Part shown: piece after piece, positions 46,048-53,726 of the stretch
Layout of the letters: each line of letters starts with the position of its first letter
Numbering within the stretch: the stretch's first letter is position 1
Source: RACS-047 sp031553855
Lineage (GTDB): Bacteria; Bacillota; Clostridia; Christensenellales; Pumilibacteraceae
Reading direction: 5' to 3'
Assembly: GCA_031553855.1 (NCBI GenBank)
Contig: JAVBKW010000027.1
Span: 1-64,000 of the forward strand
Length of the DNA stretch: 64,000 nt
The notes under the pieces: model-generated
Told to the model about the DNA's origin: nothing
The model's input: the letters and a program-made list of their open reading frames with translations, nothing else
Database searches by the model: none
Program-made: the position numbers and the translations under genes

Positions 46048-47296
46048 CTGATTCCATTACCCATACCTCGTTATCCTTCTCCGATTTTTTAAGCTTTTCC
46101 ATGTACTCTCTGAATGCGTTTAAAGCCTCCTGCTCGATTTCCGCGTTAAGGCGCAGACAATAAGAGAAAACCGCTTTCGTCGTTTTCTTCTTCGCCCACT
46201 TCCGCGCCATACGACGGTTGTTTGATCCTGGCTGATTGTTCGGCACGGTTTTTCCGTCCGGATTGTGCTTCTCTTTCTCCTTAAAGTTTCGCGTCGTGTT
46301 TATAACGTAATTGCCTAGTCGCCTGTACACGTCCGCCACAACCTTTTCCGTCGTCATATACGAAGACCAATATTTTTCGTCTATCTTTTGCGAAAGTAGC
46401 ATTTCCCGCGTATTCGCGTCCCGGCGCATCGCCGCGTCGCAAAGCTCGGTAAACGTGTGATATATCTCCGAGCTTGATTTTATAAGCAGATCCACAACGC
46501 GCCTTATGTTCGGGCGAAGCGGTTCCATATTATCGCTGTCGTAAGATAGCCGCCCGGTTTCCGGCAACAGCGGTATAAGGTCTGCAATCTGCTCCTGTAT
46601 CTCCGTCAGATTGCTTTCCTTGTTCTTGTCGCTGAAAAGGACTTCCTTTGCTAAATCCGTCAGGTTTTTCCGCGCCAGCTTTAATTCCGCCGTCACATCG
46701 GTCAGACGCTGCTGTACCGCTATCTTAAAATGGTCTAAAACCGCTTTGGAAATATAGCCGCCGGAATAATTCTTTTCATCGCCCCCGCGCTGTGTGAACC
46801 GCTGCGGCTCATTCTCAAAAAAAGAAATATGTATGTGCTTATATCGGGTATTCTCATGCAGTCCTGCGTACCACGTCATATTTTCCGGGTTCAGCCCGGC
46901 GCTTTTAAAGAAGCGCGGAAGCTCGGCAGTCAGTAACCCCACGGCTTCCTCATACCCGCACATGTACTTATTCCCGAAATCCTGCTGAAAAGCGATCACC
47001 CCGTCCCAAATAATGCTCTTGGTTTCACGGAGCCGCTTTTTTAGTTCAGCCTGCTGCTGGGCTGTTAATAATCCGCCCTCATTAAATACCCCTGTGCTTT
47101 TTTCTTTATTACCGGAATAAGCTACATAATCTATTTTCTGTTTAGAGCCTTGATTGACATAACTGACATAATTAAAATCCTGATTGCAGGAATAGAATTT
47201 GCGCTTGTCGCAGTACTTTGCAAAAAGGAACGGCGTATTTAGCCGTTCCTCCGATTGCACAAACCCCAAACGAAACACCAATGCCGGTTTGCTCAT
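46034..47296 (-). CDS. MobL/MobP3-type relaxase
   Basis: A 420-residue relaxase. The metal-binding HxH triad appears as YKHIHISFFENEP (about residues 155-168), with an N-terminal YVSYVNQGSKQKIDYVAYSG segment and a tyrosine-rich start from which the nicking Tyr would come. The C-terminus is basic (RRMARKWAKKKTTKAV). It should nick oriT and pilot the strand. It sits in an operon with a small accessory gene upstream and virD4 downstream. Confidence 0.88.
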   Translation of the reverse strand: MSKPALVFRLGFVQSEERLNTPFLFAKYCDKRKFYSCNQDFNYVSYVNQGSKQKIDYVAYSGNKEKSTGVFNEGGLLTAQQQAELKKRLRETKSIIWDGVIAFQQDFGNKYMCGYEEAVGLLTAELPRFFKSAGLNPENMTWYAGLHENTRYKHIHISFFENEPQRFTQRGGDEKNYSGGYISKAVLDHFKIAVQQRLTDVTAELKLARKNLTDLAKEVLFSDKNKESNLTEIQEQIADLIPLLPETGRLSYDSDNMEPLRPNIRRVVDLLIKSSSEIYHTFTELCDAAMRRDANTREMLLSQKIDEKYWSSYMTTEKVVADVYRRLGNYVINTTRNFKEKEKHNPDGKTVPNNQPGSNNRRMARKWAKKKTTKAVFSYCLRLNAEIEQEALNAFREYMEKLKKSEKDNEVWVMESDEME

Positions 47297-47325
47297 TTTC
47301 CCATGTTCCCCCTATATCGCTTTGA

Positions 47326-47811
47326 TCACGTTTTTAAACCATATTGTTTTTCAAGATTGACGATTATTTTCTCGAACCGCGCCGGTAAATCGTCAAAAAA
47401 ACCTTGCTCTACCTGTTCCGGCGGCGGCATCTTCCCGCCGATCTGTGCAAGCATCATATTGTATACTGACGACAGTATGCGCCGGTATAATGACTGGTTG
47501 ACGTTCATGTGCCGGAACTGCGTCGTCATGTAAGTACTTAATTCATCTATTTGTGCGCCCAGCTCTTTGATCGTTCCTTCGTCACGACCCATAACGTTAA
47601 GCATAGATACCGATGCCGGCTTATCTGCCGATCCGTTCGCCGTTTTCTCGGCGGCGATATAGCTTTCATATCCGAGTTTTAATAAAACTACAAGGAAATC
47701 GTTTTTGTTTCGGTATAAGTCTTGTACGCGCTGTATCAAAGCGTCCAGTTTCATTGCCCATTCTGATTCATAAACCCTAATTGTATGGGTCACTTTAAAT
47801 TGACTGTTCAA
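47326..47811 (-). CDS. Relaxosome accessory protein (MobC-like)
   Basis: A 161-residue protein. The N-terminus TIRVYESEWAMKLDALIQRV and the following helices resemble ribbon-helix-helix accessory proteins that accompany relaxases. The start codon appears to be TTG: GAGGAG lies 6-7 nt upstream and no ATG is available. It lies 29 bp upstream of the relaxase gene and follows a nested inverted repeat (47848-47923) that it might bind. Confidence 0.7.
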   Translation of the reverse strand: MNSQFKVTHTIRVYESEWAMKLDALIQRVQDLYRNKNDFLVVLLKLGYESYIAAEKTANGSADKPASVSMLNVMGRDEGTIKELGAQIDELSTYMTTQFRHMNVNQSLYRRILSSVYNMMLAQIGGKMPPPEQVEQGFFDDLPARFEKIIVNLEKQYGLKT

Positions 47812-47847
47812 AATTTACTCCTCACTAAGTCATACTTGTATTTTAAA

Positions 47848-47923
47848 GCGGCGCGAAAGGCTCTGCCTTCCCTCTTAACTTTAAATAATCAAAACGACTA
47901 ATGGAACCGGTTTCCCGCGCCGC
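47848..47923. repeat. Nested inverted repeat upstream of the relaxase operon
   Basis: Outer arms GCGGCGCG (848-855) and CGCGCCGC (916-923) enclose a 60-nt loop that holds AGGC/GCCT and an imperfect GGAACCGGTTTCC palindrome. Its place just upstream of the mobC-like and relaxase genes makes it an alternative oriT or an operator. Confidence 0.5.
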
Positions 47924-47931
47924 CTCAAAAC

Positions 47932-48249
47932 CTAAATAATATTGCGCGTATTGTAATGACGGACTTTTATGTTCCGTTTCCTTATTCTCCGGTAAGGATC
48001 AGGGATACCCATTGCCGCCCAATCAATATACCGATGCGCAAATTCGGCTTTGTAGTGCTTAATAAACTTACGGGCGAGATCGACTCCGATCCGTTCGCCG
48101 GATAATATGGCGTAAGCTACAGCCATTTCGATATCCAATGTGTTTGCAAAACTGCCGACCGTCTGACCGCCAAAGACTAGAACTCGGTCCATTACATCAG
48201 GTTTTACCGCCATGAATCCCGGCGGCTCATATTTAATTTCTTGAGTCAT
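47932..48249 (-). CDS. Small ICE protein, unknown
   Basis: A 105-residue basic protein containing GFMAVKPDVMDRVLVFGGQT, IEMAVAYAILSGERIGVDLA and a very basic C-terminus (RRIRKRNIKVRHYNTRN). The ATG at 48249 follows AAGGGAG. It could bind nucleic acid, but no family is recognised. It lies between the sigma-like gene and the relaxase operon. Confidence 0.65.
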   Translation of the reverse strand: MTQEIKYEPPGFMAVKPDVMDRVLVFGGQTVGSFANTLDIEMAVAYAILSGERIGVDLARKFIKHYKAEFAHRYIDWAAMGIPDPYRRIRKRNIKVRHYNTRNII

Positions 48250-48321
48250 TTTATCTCCCTTCAAAAAAAGTCCTCTCATATATAAGCCAGGAACTATGTG
48301 TTTAACGCAACCCCCCCCCTC

Positions 48322-48789
48322 TTAAATAAAACTATCTAATACTTTTTTCTGCACTTTTTTTATTACATTACCGACGCCTTGGCGGGTTATTTTAAATTCT
48401 TCTGCAATCTGAGTATGCGTTTTATTATTTATGTAAAACTGAACGGCTATTTTCTGTTGATATTCAGTCAATCCCAAAGACAGCGCTTTCATAACAGGGG
48501 CTTTTTCTGCCTCTTCACGTTGTATTAAGATTTCCAGCGGATCAAGCTCGCTTGAAACAAGCGAATAAGTTTCCTGATTCCTTTTAAACGACTGATTTTC
48601 CCAATAGCCTTGAGTATTCTGCCGCTCTTCCTGTTCCATAAGCATTTCCAAGGATAGGTGTCGGCGCGTTTCCTTGCGTTCGATCCGCCGCTCATTTTTT
48701 TGCATTTTTTCGTATTCTCTTTTAAATTCTTCCTTAACCTCCACTTCCTTGACGCGTCCGCCAGCAATTGCATACTTAATTAAAACCAT
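48322..48789 (-). CDS. Sigma-70 region 4-like HTH regulator
   Basis: A 155-residue protein whose C-terminus (SLGLTEYQQKIAVQFYINNK, then TQIAEEFKITRQGVGNVIKK) is a sigma region 4-type HTH. The N-terminal half is very charged. ICEs of this class often carry such a factor to turn on transfer genes. The ATG at 48789 has AAGGAGTG 7 nt upstream, and the frame overlaps the regulator gene by 14 bp, so the two are coupled. Confidence 0.82.
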   Translation of the reverse strand: MVLIKYAIAGGRVKEVEVKEEFKREYEKMQKNERRIERKETRRHLSLEMLMEQEERQNTQGYWENQSFKRNQETYSLVSSELDPLEILIQREEAEKAPVMKALSLGLTEYQQKIAVQFYINNKTHTQIAEEFKITRQGVGNVIKKVQKKVLDSFI

Positions 48790-49135
48790 TTTTTTGCACT
48801 CCTTCAAATTTTTTTCGAATGAAAGGACGTGTACTGACAATGCTTTGCAAAACTATAGAATCTTTTTCGTCAAGACCGACAGCAACCTTTTTGAACAGAA
48901 ATTCTTGTTCTTCTGTCCAACCTGTATCAAATGCCGAATAGCCGTCTAAAACAAACACTCCTCCGCCGTTCCCACGCACGGTACCGATAGGATGATACAG
49001 GATCAGATACTCAATATCGCGTCGGATCGTCATTTTTGAAACTCCAAAACGGAACGCCAGATTATCGTATGTATCCCGGCGCTTTACGTTTAGGTATCGC
49101 AATATTTCGATCCGCCTTTCGACAGAACTCTGCAA
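48776..49135 (-). CDS. DeoR-type HTH regulator
   Basis: A 119-residue protein with an N-terminal winged HTH (RRIEILRYLNVKRRDTYDNL, FGVSKMTIRRDIEYL) like DeoR-family regulators but without their sugar-binding domain. The start is probably TTG at 49135, since GGGGAGG lies 8 nt upstream; an ATG 7 codons earlier precedes that site and has none of its own. A perfect palindrome at 49179-49205 upstream is a likely operator. It heads the right-hand regulatory operon. Confidence 0.78.
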   Translation of the reverse strand: MQSSVERRIEILRYLNVKRRDTYDNLAFRFGVSKMTIRRDIEYLILYHPIGTVRGNGGGVFVLDGYSAFDTGWTEEQEFLFKKVAVGLDEKDSIVLQSIVSTRPFIRKKFEGVQKNGFN

Positions 49136-49178
49136 CCGTATCACCTCCCCTTTCATTCGATGAGCGAAGTTTAGACGG

Positions 49179-49205
49179 TAAAGTGTTCACCTAATGAACA
49201 CTTTA
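49179..49205. promoter_or_regulatory. Palindrome upstream of the DeoR-type gene (putative operator)
   Basis: TAAAGTGTTCA (179-189) and TGAACACTTTA (195-205) form a perfect 11-bp inverted repeat with a 5-nt spacer, 44 bp upstream of the regulator's TTG start. It fits autoregulation by the adjacent regulator. A run of T on the minus strand precedes rather than follows it, so terminator function in that direction is unlikely. Confidence 0.6.
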
Positions 49206-49264
49206 AAAAAATATTTTATTGATACTAATATTTATCCTGTCGCAAAAGACAGAAAAATGTCGAA

Positions 49265-49300
49265 ACAAAAAAAGGCACCGCGACCTTTCCGATCGCGGCA
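49265..49300 (-). terminator. Terminator after the response-regulator gene
   Basis: On the minus strand CCGCGA/TCGCGG with a 9-nt loop is followed by TGCC and TTTTTTT. It closes the sugar-cluster transcript running in from the right and isolates it from the ICE regulator operon. Confidence 0.75.
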
Positions 49301-49340
49301 CTCATGCTTATTATTTCCGTTATTTTCTCTGTTCCTTGGT

Positions 49341-49375
49341 AGTGCATTCCCTAACCTCCGAACAGGGAATGCACT
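49341..49375. repeat. 12-bp hairpin in the ICE/sugar-cluster boundary
   Basis: AGTGCATTCCCT (341-352) and AGGGAATGCACT (364-375) are a perfect inverted repeat with an 11-nt loop. No T-run follows on either strand, so a protein-binding site or mobile-element terminus is possible. Confidence 0.65.
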
Positions 49376-49408
49376 TGCCTCAAAATTTTGTCATATTTCT
49401 ACGGCTTT

Positions 49409-49441
49409 CCCCATATATTTGTATATTACAAATATATGGGG
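49409..49441. repeat. 33-bp near-perfect palindrome
   Basis: CCCCATATATTTGTA and TACAAATATATGGGG form a perfect 15-bp stem with loop TAT. It lies 66 bp past the response-regulator stop. With 49341-49375 and the terminator it fills the 370-bp gap 49136-49507, which holds no gene. Confidence 0.75.
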
Positions 49442-49507
49442 CAAATCCTCATTCTCACCGAAACATGCCCGAATGCAAACCGAATCCTTTCGACAAAAAT
49501 GCGTTTT

Positions 49508-50218
49508 TTATGTTATTTTGTCGCTTTGATACCTTAGCCTGTAACCGATATCCCGTATGGTTTCAATACAGTCTTTTATTTCTGGCCATTCAGCAAGCTT
49601 ATTTCTGAGATTCCTGATTTGAACATAGACTGCTTCATTGTTATCAATATAAAAAGGTTCTTTCCAAACCCTCTCATATATCTGTTCCAAACTGAAAACT
49701 CTGCCGGTACTCTCAGCCAGCATATAGAGAATATCGAATTCTTTTTTTCTTAAATCTAGGGAAACATCGCCTATATATGTTAAGTGAAAATCCGGATACA
49801 TTACCAATTCCGAATAGGAAATATAACGAATAGGAGATTTAGCATTAAAATGACTTTTATTAAATCTGTCGAACATTACTAATCCACGTATTACGTTTTT
49901 TTCACCATCCGGCAACCATTCGGAATAAACATCGGCCCCAAGTTTAATCGCCTCAACTTGTTCCTCATACGAAGGCGTGGAAGTAATAACATGAATAGGA
50001 AGAAAAGTTGAAGCTTTCAGCAATGGCAAAAGCGAACGAAAATTTATGCAGTCCGCATTAATGCCGACTGCAATAAAAATATCTTTATTTAAATGCGAAA
50101 TAGCATCATGAATTGTATTAACACGAATAATTTCTATATTATGTTTTTTCCAAATCTGATATCTGTCATAAAATTTTATTATATCAGTATCTACTGCAAG
50201 TAATTTCCTTTGTAACAT
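49508..50218 (-). CDS. OmpR-type response regulator with atypical receiver
   Basis: A 236-residue protein. The C-terminal winged helix is clear (SLDLRKKEFDILYMLAESTG, EQIYERVWKEPFY, VYVQIRNLRNKL, IRDIGYRLRY). The receiver domain keeps the early acidic residues (AVDTD) but has VGINAD where the phosphorylated Asp is expected and YSEWLP where the conserved Lys-Pro is expected. It may therefore work without phosphorylation. No sensor kinase is nearby. It lies 21 bp after xylB and may regulate the sugar genes. Confidence 0.82.
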   Translation of the reverse strand: MLQRKLLAVDTDIIKFYDRYQIWKKHNIEIIRVNTIHDAISHLNKDIFIAVGINADCINFRSLLPLLKASTFLPIHVITSTPSYEEQVEAIKLGADVYSEWLPDGEKNVIRGLVMFDRFNKSHFNAKSPIRYISYSELVMYPDFHLTYIGDVSLDLRKKEFDILYMLAESTGRVFSLEQIYERVWKEPFYIDNNEAVYVQIRNLRNKLAEWPEIKDCIETIRDIGYRLRYQSDKIT

Positions 50219-50239
50219 TATTAATACTCTTAATTTTTT

Positions 50240-51712
50240 TTATTTCATTTGCAAAAAAGTATTTTTTAACGCAGGATAAAGCTGCTTAAATATTTCATAT
50301 TTTTTCTGATATTTTACTGCGAGATCTTTTTCCGGAAGAATGGATTCTTTTACTTTTACGCAAGCATTTGCCGCATCTACAGCAGATTTATATTCTCCAC
50401 AACCGACCATTGCGAGCATTGAACCGCCGTAAGCCGGACCTTCTTCGTTTTCTAAAATGTCTACGGGGATATTTAAAATATTAGCAACCAATTTAATCCA
50501 TACAGGGTTCTTGGCTCCGCCACCACAGAGCTTTGTTCTTTTTGGATTGACACCGTTTGACTTTGCTATTTCAAGACAATCTTTTAAGGCGAAAGTTACA
50601 CCTTCCATAACAGATAAAGTGAATTGCTCTTTAGTCGTATCCGGTCGCATTCCTATGAATGCACCTCTGGCATTAACGTCGTTATGCGGGCTTCTTTCGC
50701 CCATCAGATACGGCAGAAAGAAAATATCATTAACGCCGAGATATTTTTCCATCCCAGCCATTTCAGTTTTGTAGTCACTTTTTAGAACGCTGTTTACCCA
50801 CCAGTTTGTACACGATGCGGCAGAAAGTATACAGCCCATCAAATGATAGCTTCCATCCGCATGGCAGAACGAGTGAAGAGCGTTTTTATTATCTACGCTG
50901 AAATTGTTTGAAGAAATAAATACAGTACCGCTCGTGCCGAGAGAAATATTGCAAGCACCCTCGCCCACAGTTCCCGTTCCGACAGCTGCGGCGGCGTTGT
51001 CTCCTGCACCGGCTATTATTTTAACAGTATCGCTTAGTCCTAATTCTTTTGCTAAATCTTTCTTTAATGTTCCGACCACTTCATAGCTTTCATAGAGTTT
51101 TGGCAACCATTCTTTCTTAACTCCGCAGATTTCGCACATTTCTTCCGACCATTTGCGTTTTTTTACGTCGAGTAGAAGCATTCCGCTGGCGTCGGATAAA
51201 TCCGTGCTAAATTCGCCGCTGAGTCTAAACGCAATATAATCTTTCGGCAGCATTATTTTAGCTATACGGTCAAAGTTTTGCGGCTCGTTTTCTTTCAGCC
51301 AAAGAATTTTTGGAGCGGTAAAACCGGCAAATGCAATATTTGCGGTAAGTTCAGACAATTTTTCCTTACCTATAACTTCGTTGAGATAATCCGTTTGCTT
51401 TTGTGTTCTGCCGTCATTCCAAAGAATTGCTGGGCGGACAACATTGCCGCTTTTGTCCAAAACGACAAGCCCGTGCATTTGACCGCCGAAAGATATACCT
51501 TTGACAGATACCTTGTCCTGCCCGTCAAGAAGTCTTTTTAGTCCTCTTATTACTCCGCTATACCAGTCTGTCGGATTCTGTTCGCTCCAACCGGATTGCG
51601 GATAAAATATAGGATACTCCTCTGTTGCAGTCTTTAAAATCTTACCTTTATTATCTATTAATAAAAGTTTTACTGATGATGTTCCGAAATCTATTCCAAT
51701 ATATGTATTCAT
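50240..51712 (-). CDS. xylB: Xylulokinase
   Basis: A 490-residue FGGY kinase that phosphorylates D-xylulose to xylulose-5-phosphate. It shows the ATPase-fold motifs IGIDFGTSSVKLLLID, the substrate loop SGWSEQNPTDWY, GISFGGQMHGLV, GAGDNAAAAVGTG and the FGGY signature FFLPYLMGERSPHND, all typical of XylB. Length is normal for the family. It is co-oriented with xylA, but a lipoprotein gene lies between them. Confidence 0.95.
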   Translation of the reverse strand: MNTYIGIDFGTSSVKLLLIDNKGKILKTATEEYPIFYPQSGWSEQNPTDWYSGVIRGLKRLLDGQDKVSVKGISFGGQMHGLVVLDKSGNVVRPAILWNDGRTQKQTDYLNEVIGKEKLSELTANIAFAGFTAPKILWLKENEPQNFDRIAKIMLPKDYIAFRLSGEFSTDLSDASGMLLLDVKKRKWSEEMCEICGVKKEWLPKLYESYEVVGTLKKDLAKELGLSDTVKIIAGAGDNAAAAVGTGTVGEGACNISLGTSGTVFISSNNFSVDNKNALHSFCHADGSYHLMGCILSAASCTNWWVNSVLKSDYKTEMAGMEKYLGVNDIFFLPYLMGERSPHNDVNARGAFIGMRPDTTKEQFTLSVMEGVTFALKDCLEIAKSNGVNPKRTKLCGGGAKNPVWIKLVANILNIPVDILENEEGPAYGGSMLAMVGCGEYKSAVDAANACVKVKESILPEKDLAVKYQKKYEIFKQLYPALKNTFLQMK

Positions 51713-51777
51713 AATCTTTATACTAACCTTATTTCAGTCGTTCTTAAATATTCCGATTCTTTCTGTTTTCATCGAGT

Positions 51778-52299
51778 TTATGCTGCGCTAACTGAAATCA
51801 ATTTACAATAATCTAAACAATAATCATCTTTATCGGTAATCGGCATCTTTGACAAGAAACCGATTGCAATTACTTGATCGCCTACAGCAATTGTTTTTAT
51901 TCGCTCTCTATCCTTAACGTTACGAAAATAAACACGCATTGATGTTGAGCATACAATATATGACATTGCCCAACCTAGATTATAATTTGCTTCTGAAACT
52001 TCAAAGCTAACTTGAATGGCTATGCCTTCAAGAGGATGAACGAAATATTTAGTACCTTTTATTTCGTTATAAAGCGATGAAGCATCATCAATAATGTAAG
52101 GATTCTCATATGAATATGATATTTTATCTTTCAGTTTATTTTCTAGTTCATCAATTCTATTTGCGTAATTTTCCAAAAGATCTTCTAACTCTGTCAATCT
52201 ATCATTCTGATCATCAATTATATCTTTATAACTAGAATTTTGACATCCGACCAAAAACAAAGCAACACAAACAAACATGATGACAATAAGTTTCTTCAT
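51778..52299 (-). CDS. Small coiled-coil lipoprotein
   Basis: A 173-residue lipoprotein: signal peptide MKKLIVIMFVCVALFLVGCQ with lipobox LVGC (Cys20), then a coiled coil (DRLTELEDLLENYANRIDEL) and a small globular C-terminus. The ATG at 52299 has AAAGGAGTG 5 nt upstream. It is not a known xylose gene, and sitting between xylA and xylB suggests a separate insertion or a surface sensor. Confidence 0.82.
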   Translation of the reverse strand: MKKLIVIMFVCVALFLVGCQNSSYKDIIDDQNDRLTELEDLLENYANRIDELENKLKDKISYSYENPYIIDDASSLYNEIKGTKYFVHPLEGIAIQVSFEVSEANYNLGWAMSYIVCSTSMRVYFRNVKDRERIKTIAVGDQVIAIGFLSKMPITDKDDYCLDYCKLISVSAA

Positions 52300-52385
52300 G
52301 AAACACTCCTTTCGCACTCAATATATTATTCTAAATGGTTTGGAATTTTTATATGATTTATTAAATTGGATTTTTGCTCCCATTA

Positions 52386-53702
52386 CTATTCTTTAAATAA
52401 TATCTGATTGAATATCGACTCTAACCCCTCCTGATTACCGCTGCCGGGCATCACGGGCGCTCCGAGCTTATCTGCATACGCAGCAAGTTCTTTAAGGTCG
52501 GTTTTATTGTCCACGATCTTTTTGCCTATTCCGTTATTAAAAGAGGAATAACGCTTTGAAATAAAATCATCTATTCTGCCGTCTTCAATAATCGCCGCTG
52601 CCTTGATAAGACCAAGCGCAAAAGTGTCCATACCTAAAATAAAACCTTTAAACATATCCTCGTAGGTGTAAGAAGGTCTGCGATTTTTAGCGTCGAAATT
52701 GAAACCTCCGCTCATTCCGCCCGCTTTCAAGACTTCATACATACATTTTGTTGCTGTATAAACATCGAACGGAAATTCATCTGTATCCCATCCCAACAAA
52801 GAATCGCCCTGATTAGCATCGATCGAGCCTAGCATCCCGTTGATAGCGGAGACTCGTAAATCATGCTCAAACGTATGCCCTGCTAATGTTGCGTGGTTAG
52901 CTTCGATATTCATTTTGAAATCCTTGTCTAATCCGTGCGCTTTTAAGAAACCTATAGCGGTTGCCGCGTCGAAATCGTACTGATGCTTCATGGGTTCCTT
53001 CGGCTTAGGCTCTACGAGGAAATCTCCTTTAAAGCCGATACTTCTTCCGTAAACTACAGCCATTTTCATAAGGCGCGCGATATTTTCCTGTTCGAACTTC
53101 ATGTCCGTATTGAGCAGCGTTTCGTAACCCTCTCTGCCGCCCCAGAATACATAGCCTTTGCCACCAAGTTTAACCGTTATATCTAAAGCCTTTTTGACCT
53201 GAGCCGCTGCGAATGCAAAAACGTCCGCGCTGTTGGTAGAACCCGCGCCGTTGCAGAAGCGGGGATTTGAGAACATATTCGCCGTCCCCCATAAGCATTT
53301 AATATCCGTACCTTTCATCTTAGTAAGTATATAGTCGCTTATTTCGTCAAGGCGCTTATTAGTTTCTTTTATATCCGAAGCTTCCGGAATAAGATCAACG
53401 TCATGCCAGCAGAAATACTTAATACCAAGTTTCTGCATAAATTCAAAGCCTGCGTCGACTTTCGCCTTTGCGTGCTCCATTGTGCCGGCTTTTGCACCGA
53501 AAGACTTATCCGCAGTGCCCGCGCCAAACATATCCGAGCCGGTTGCGCACATATTGTGCCACCAAGCCATTGCAAAAGGCAGATGTTCTTTCATCGGCTT
53601 ACCTAATACTACTCTGTTTTCATCGTAGTATTTGAACGAAAGCTCATTTTTACTTTGGCTTCCCTCGAATTTAATTATCGAGATGTTATTGAAAATTTCC
53701 AT
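52386..53702 (-). CDS. xylA: Xylose isomerase
   Basis: A 438-residue enzyme converting D-xylose to D-xylulose. Signatures include FCWHDVDLIPE with catalytic His, YVFWGGREGYETLLN, the metal site KPKEPMKHQYDFD, and GSIDANQGDSLLGWDTDEFP. Length is that of class II xylose isomerases of Clostridia and anaerobic fungi. AAGGAG lies 12 nt before the ATG. It is followed by the lipoprotein and xylB, and preceded by the FGGY kinase. Confidence 0.97.
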   Translation of the reverse strand: MEIFNNISIIKFEGSQSKNELSFKYYDENRVVLGKPMKEHLPFAMAWWHNMCATGSDMFGAGTADKSFGAKAGTMEHAKAKVDAGFEFMQKLGIKYFCWHDVDLIPEASDIKETNKRLDEISDYILTKMKGTDIKCLWGTANMFSNPRFCNGAGSTNSADVFAFAAAQVKKALDITVKLGGKGYVFWGGREGYETLLNTDMKFEQENIARLMKMAVVYGRSIGFKGDFLVEPKPKEPMKHQYDFDAATAIGFLKAHGLDKDFKMNIEANHATLAGHTFEHDLRVSAINGMLGSIDANQGDSLLGWDTDEFPFDVYTATKCMYEVLKAGGMSGGFNFDAKNRRPSYTYEDMFKGFILGMDTFALGLIKAAAIIEDGRIDDFISKRYSSFNNGIGKKIVDNKTDLKELAAYADKLGAPVMPGSGNQEGLESIFNQILFKE

Positions 53703-53726
53703 ATAAAATACATTCTCCTTAAATTT

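Larger units (their letters stand above)
231..49300 (-). mobile_element. Integrative and conjugative element (right end not determined)
   Basis: A continuous minus-strand block runs from the tyrosine integrase at the tRNA-Tyr 3' end through accessory genes to a full transfer module (VirB4, TrbL/VirB6, VirB2-like pilin, VirD4, relaxase) and two regulators near 49 kb. The composition resembles Tn1549/Tn916-superfamily ICEs of Clostridia. I searched the intergenic DNA to the right for a direct copy of the tRNA 3' end and saw none, so 49300 is only the edge of the recognisable ICE genes. The element could extend through the sugar-use cluster. Confidence 0.85.

Noticed and set aside
48311..48319. 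Run of nine C as a phase-variation tract
   Set aside because: It lies between two genes, not in a coding frame or a promoter spacer I can define, so there is no support for switching.
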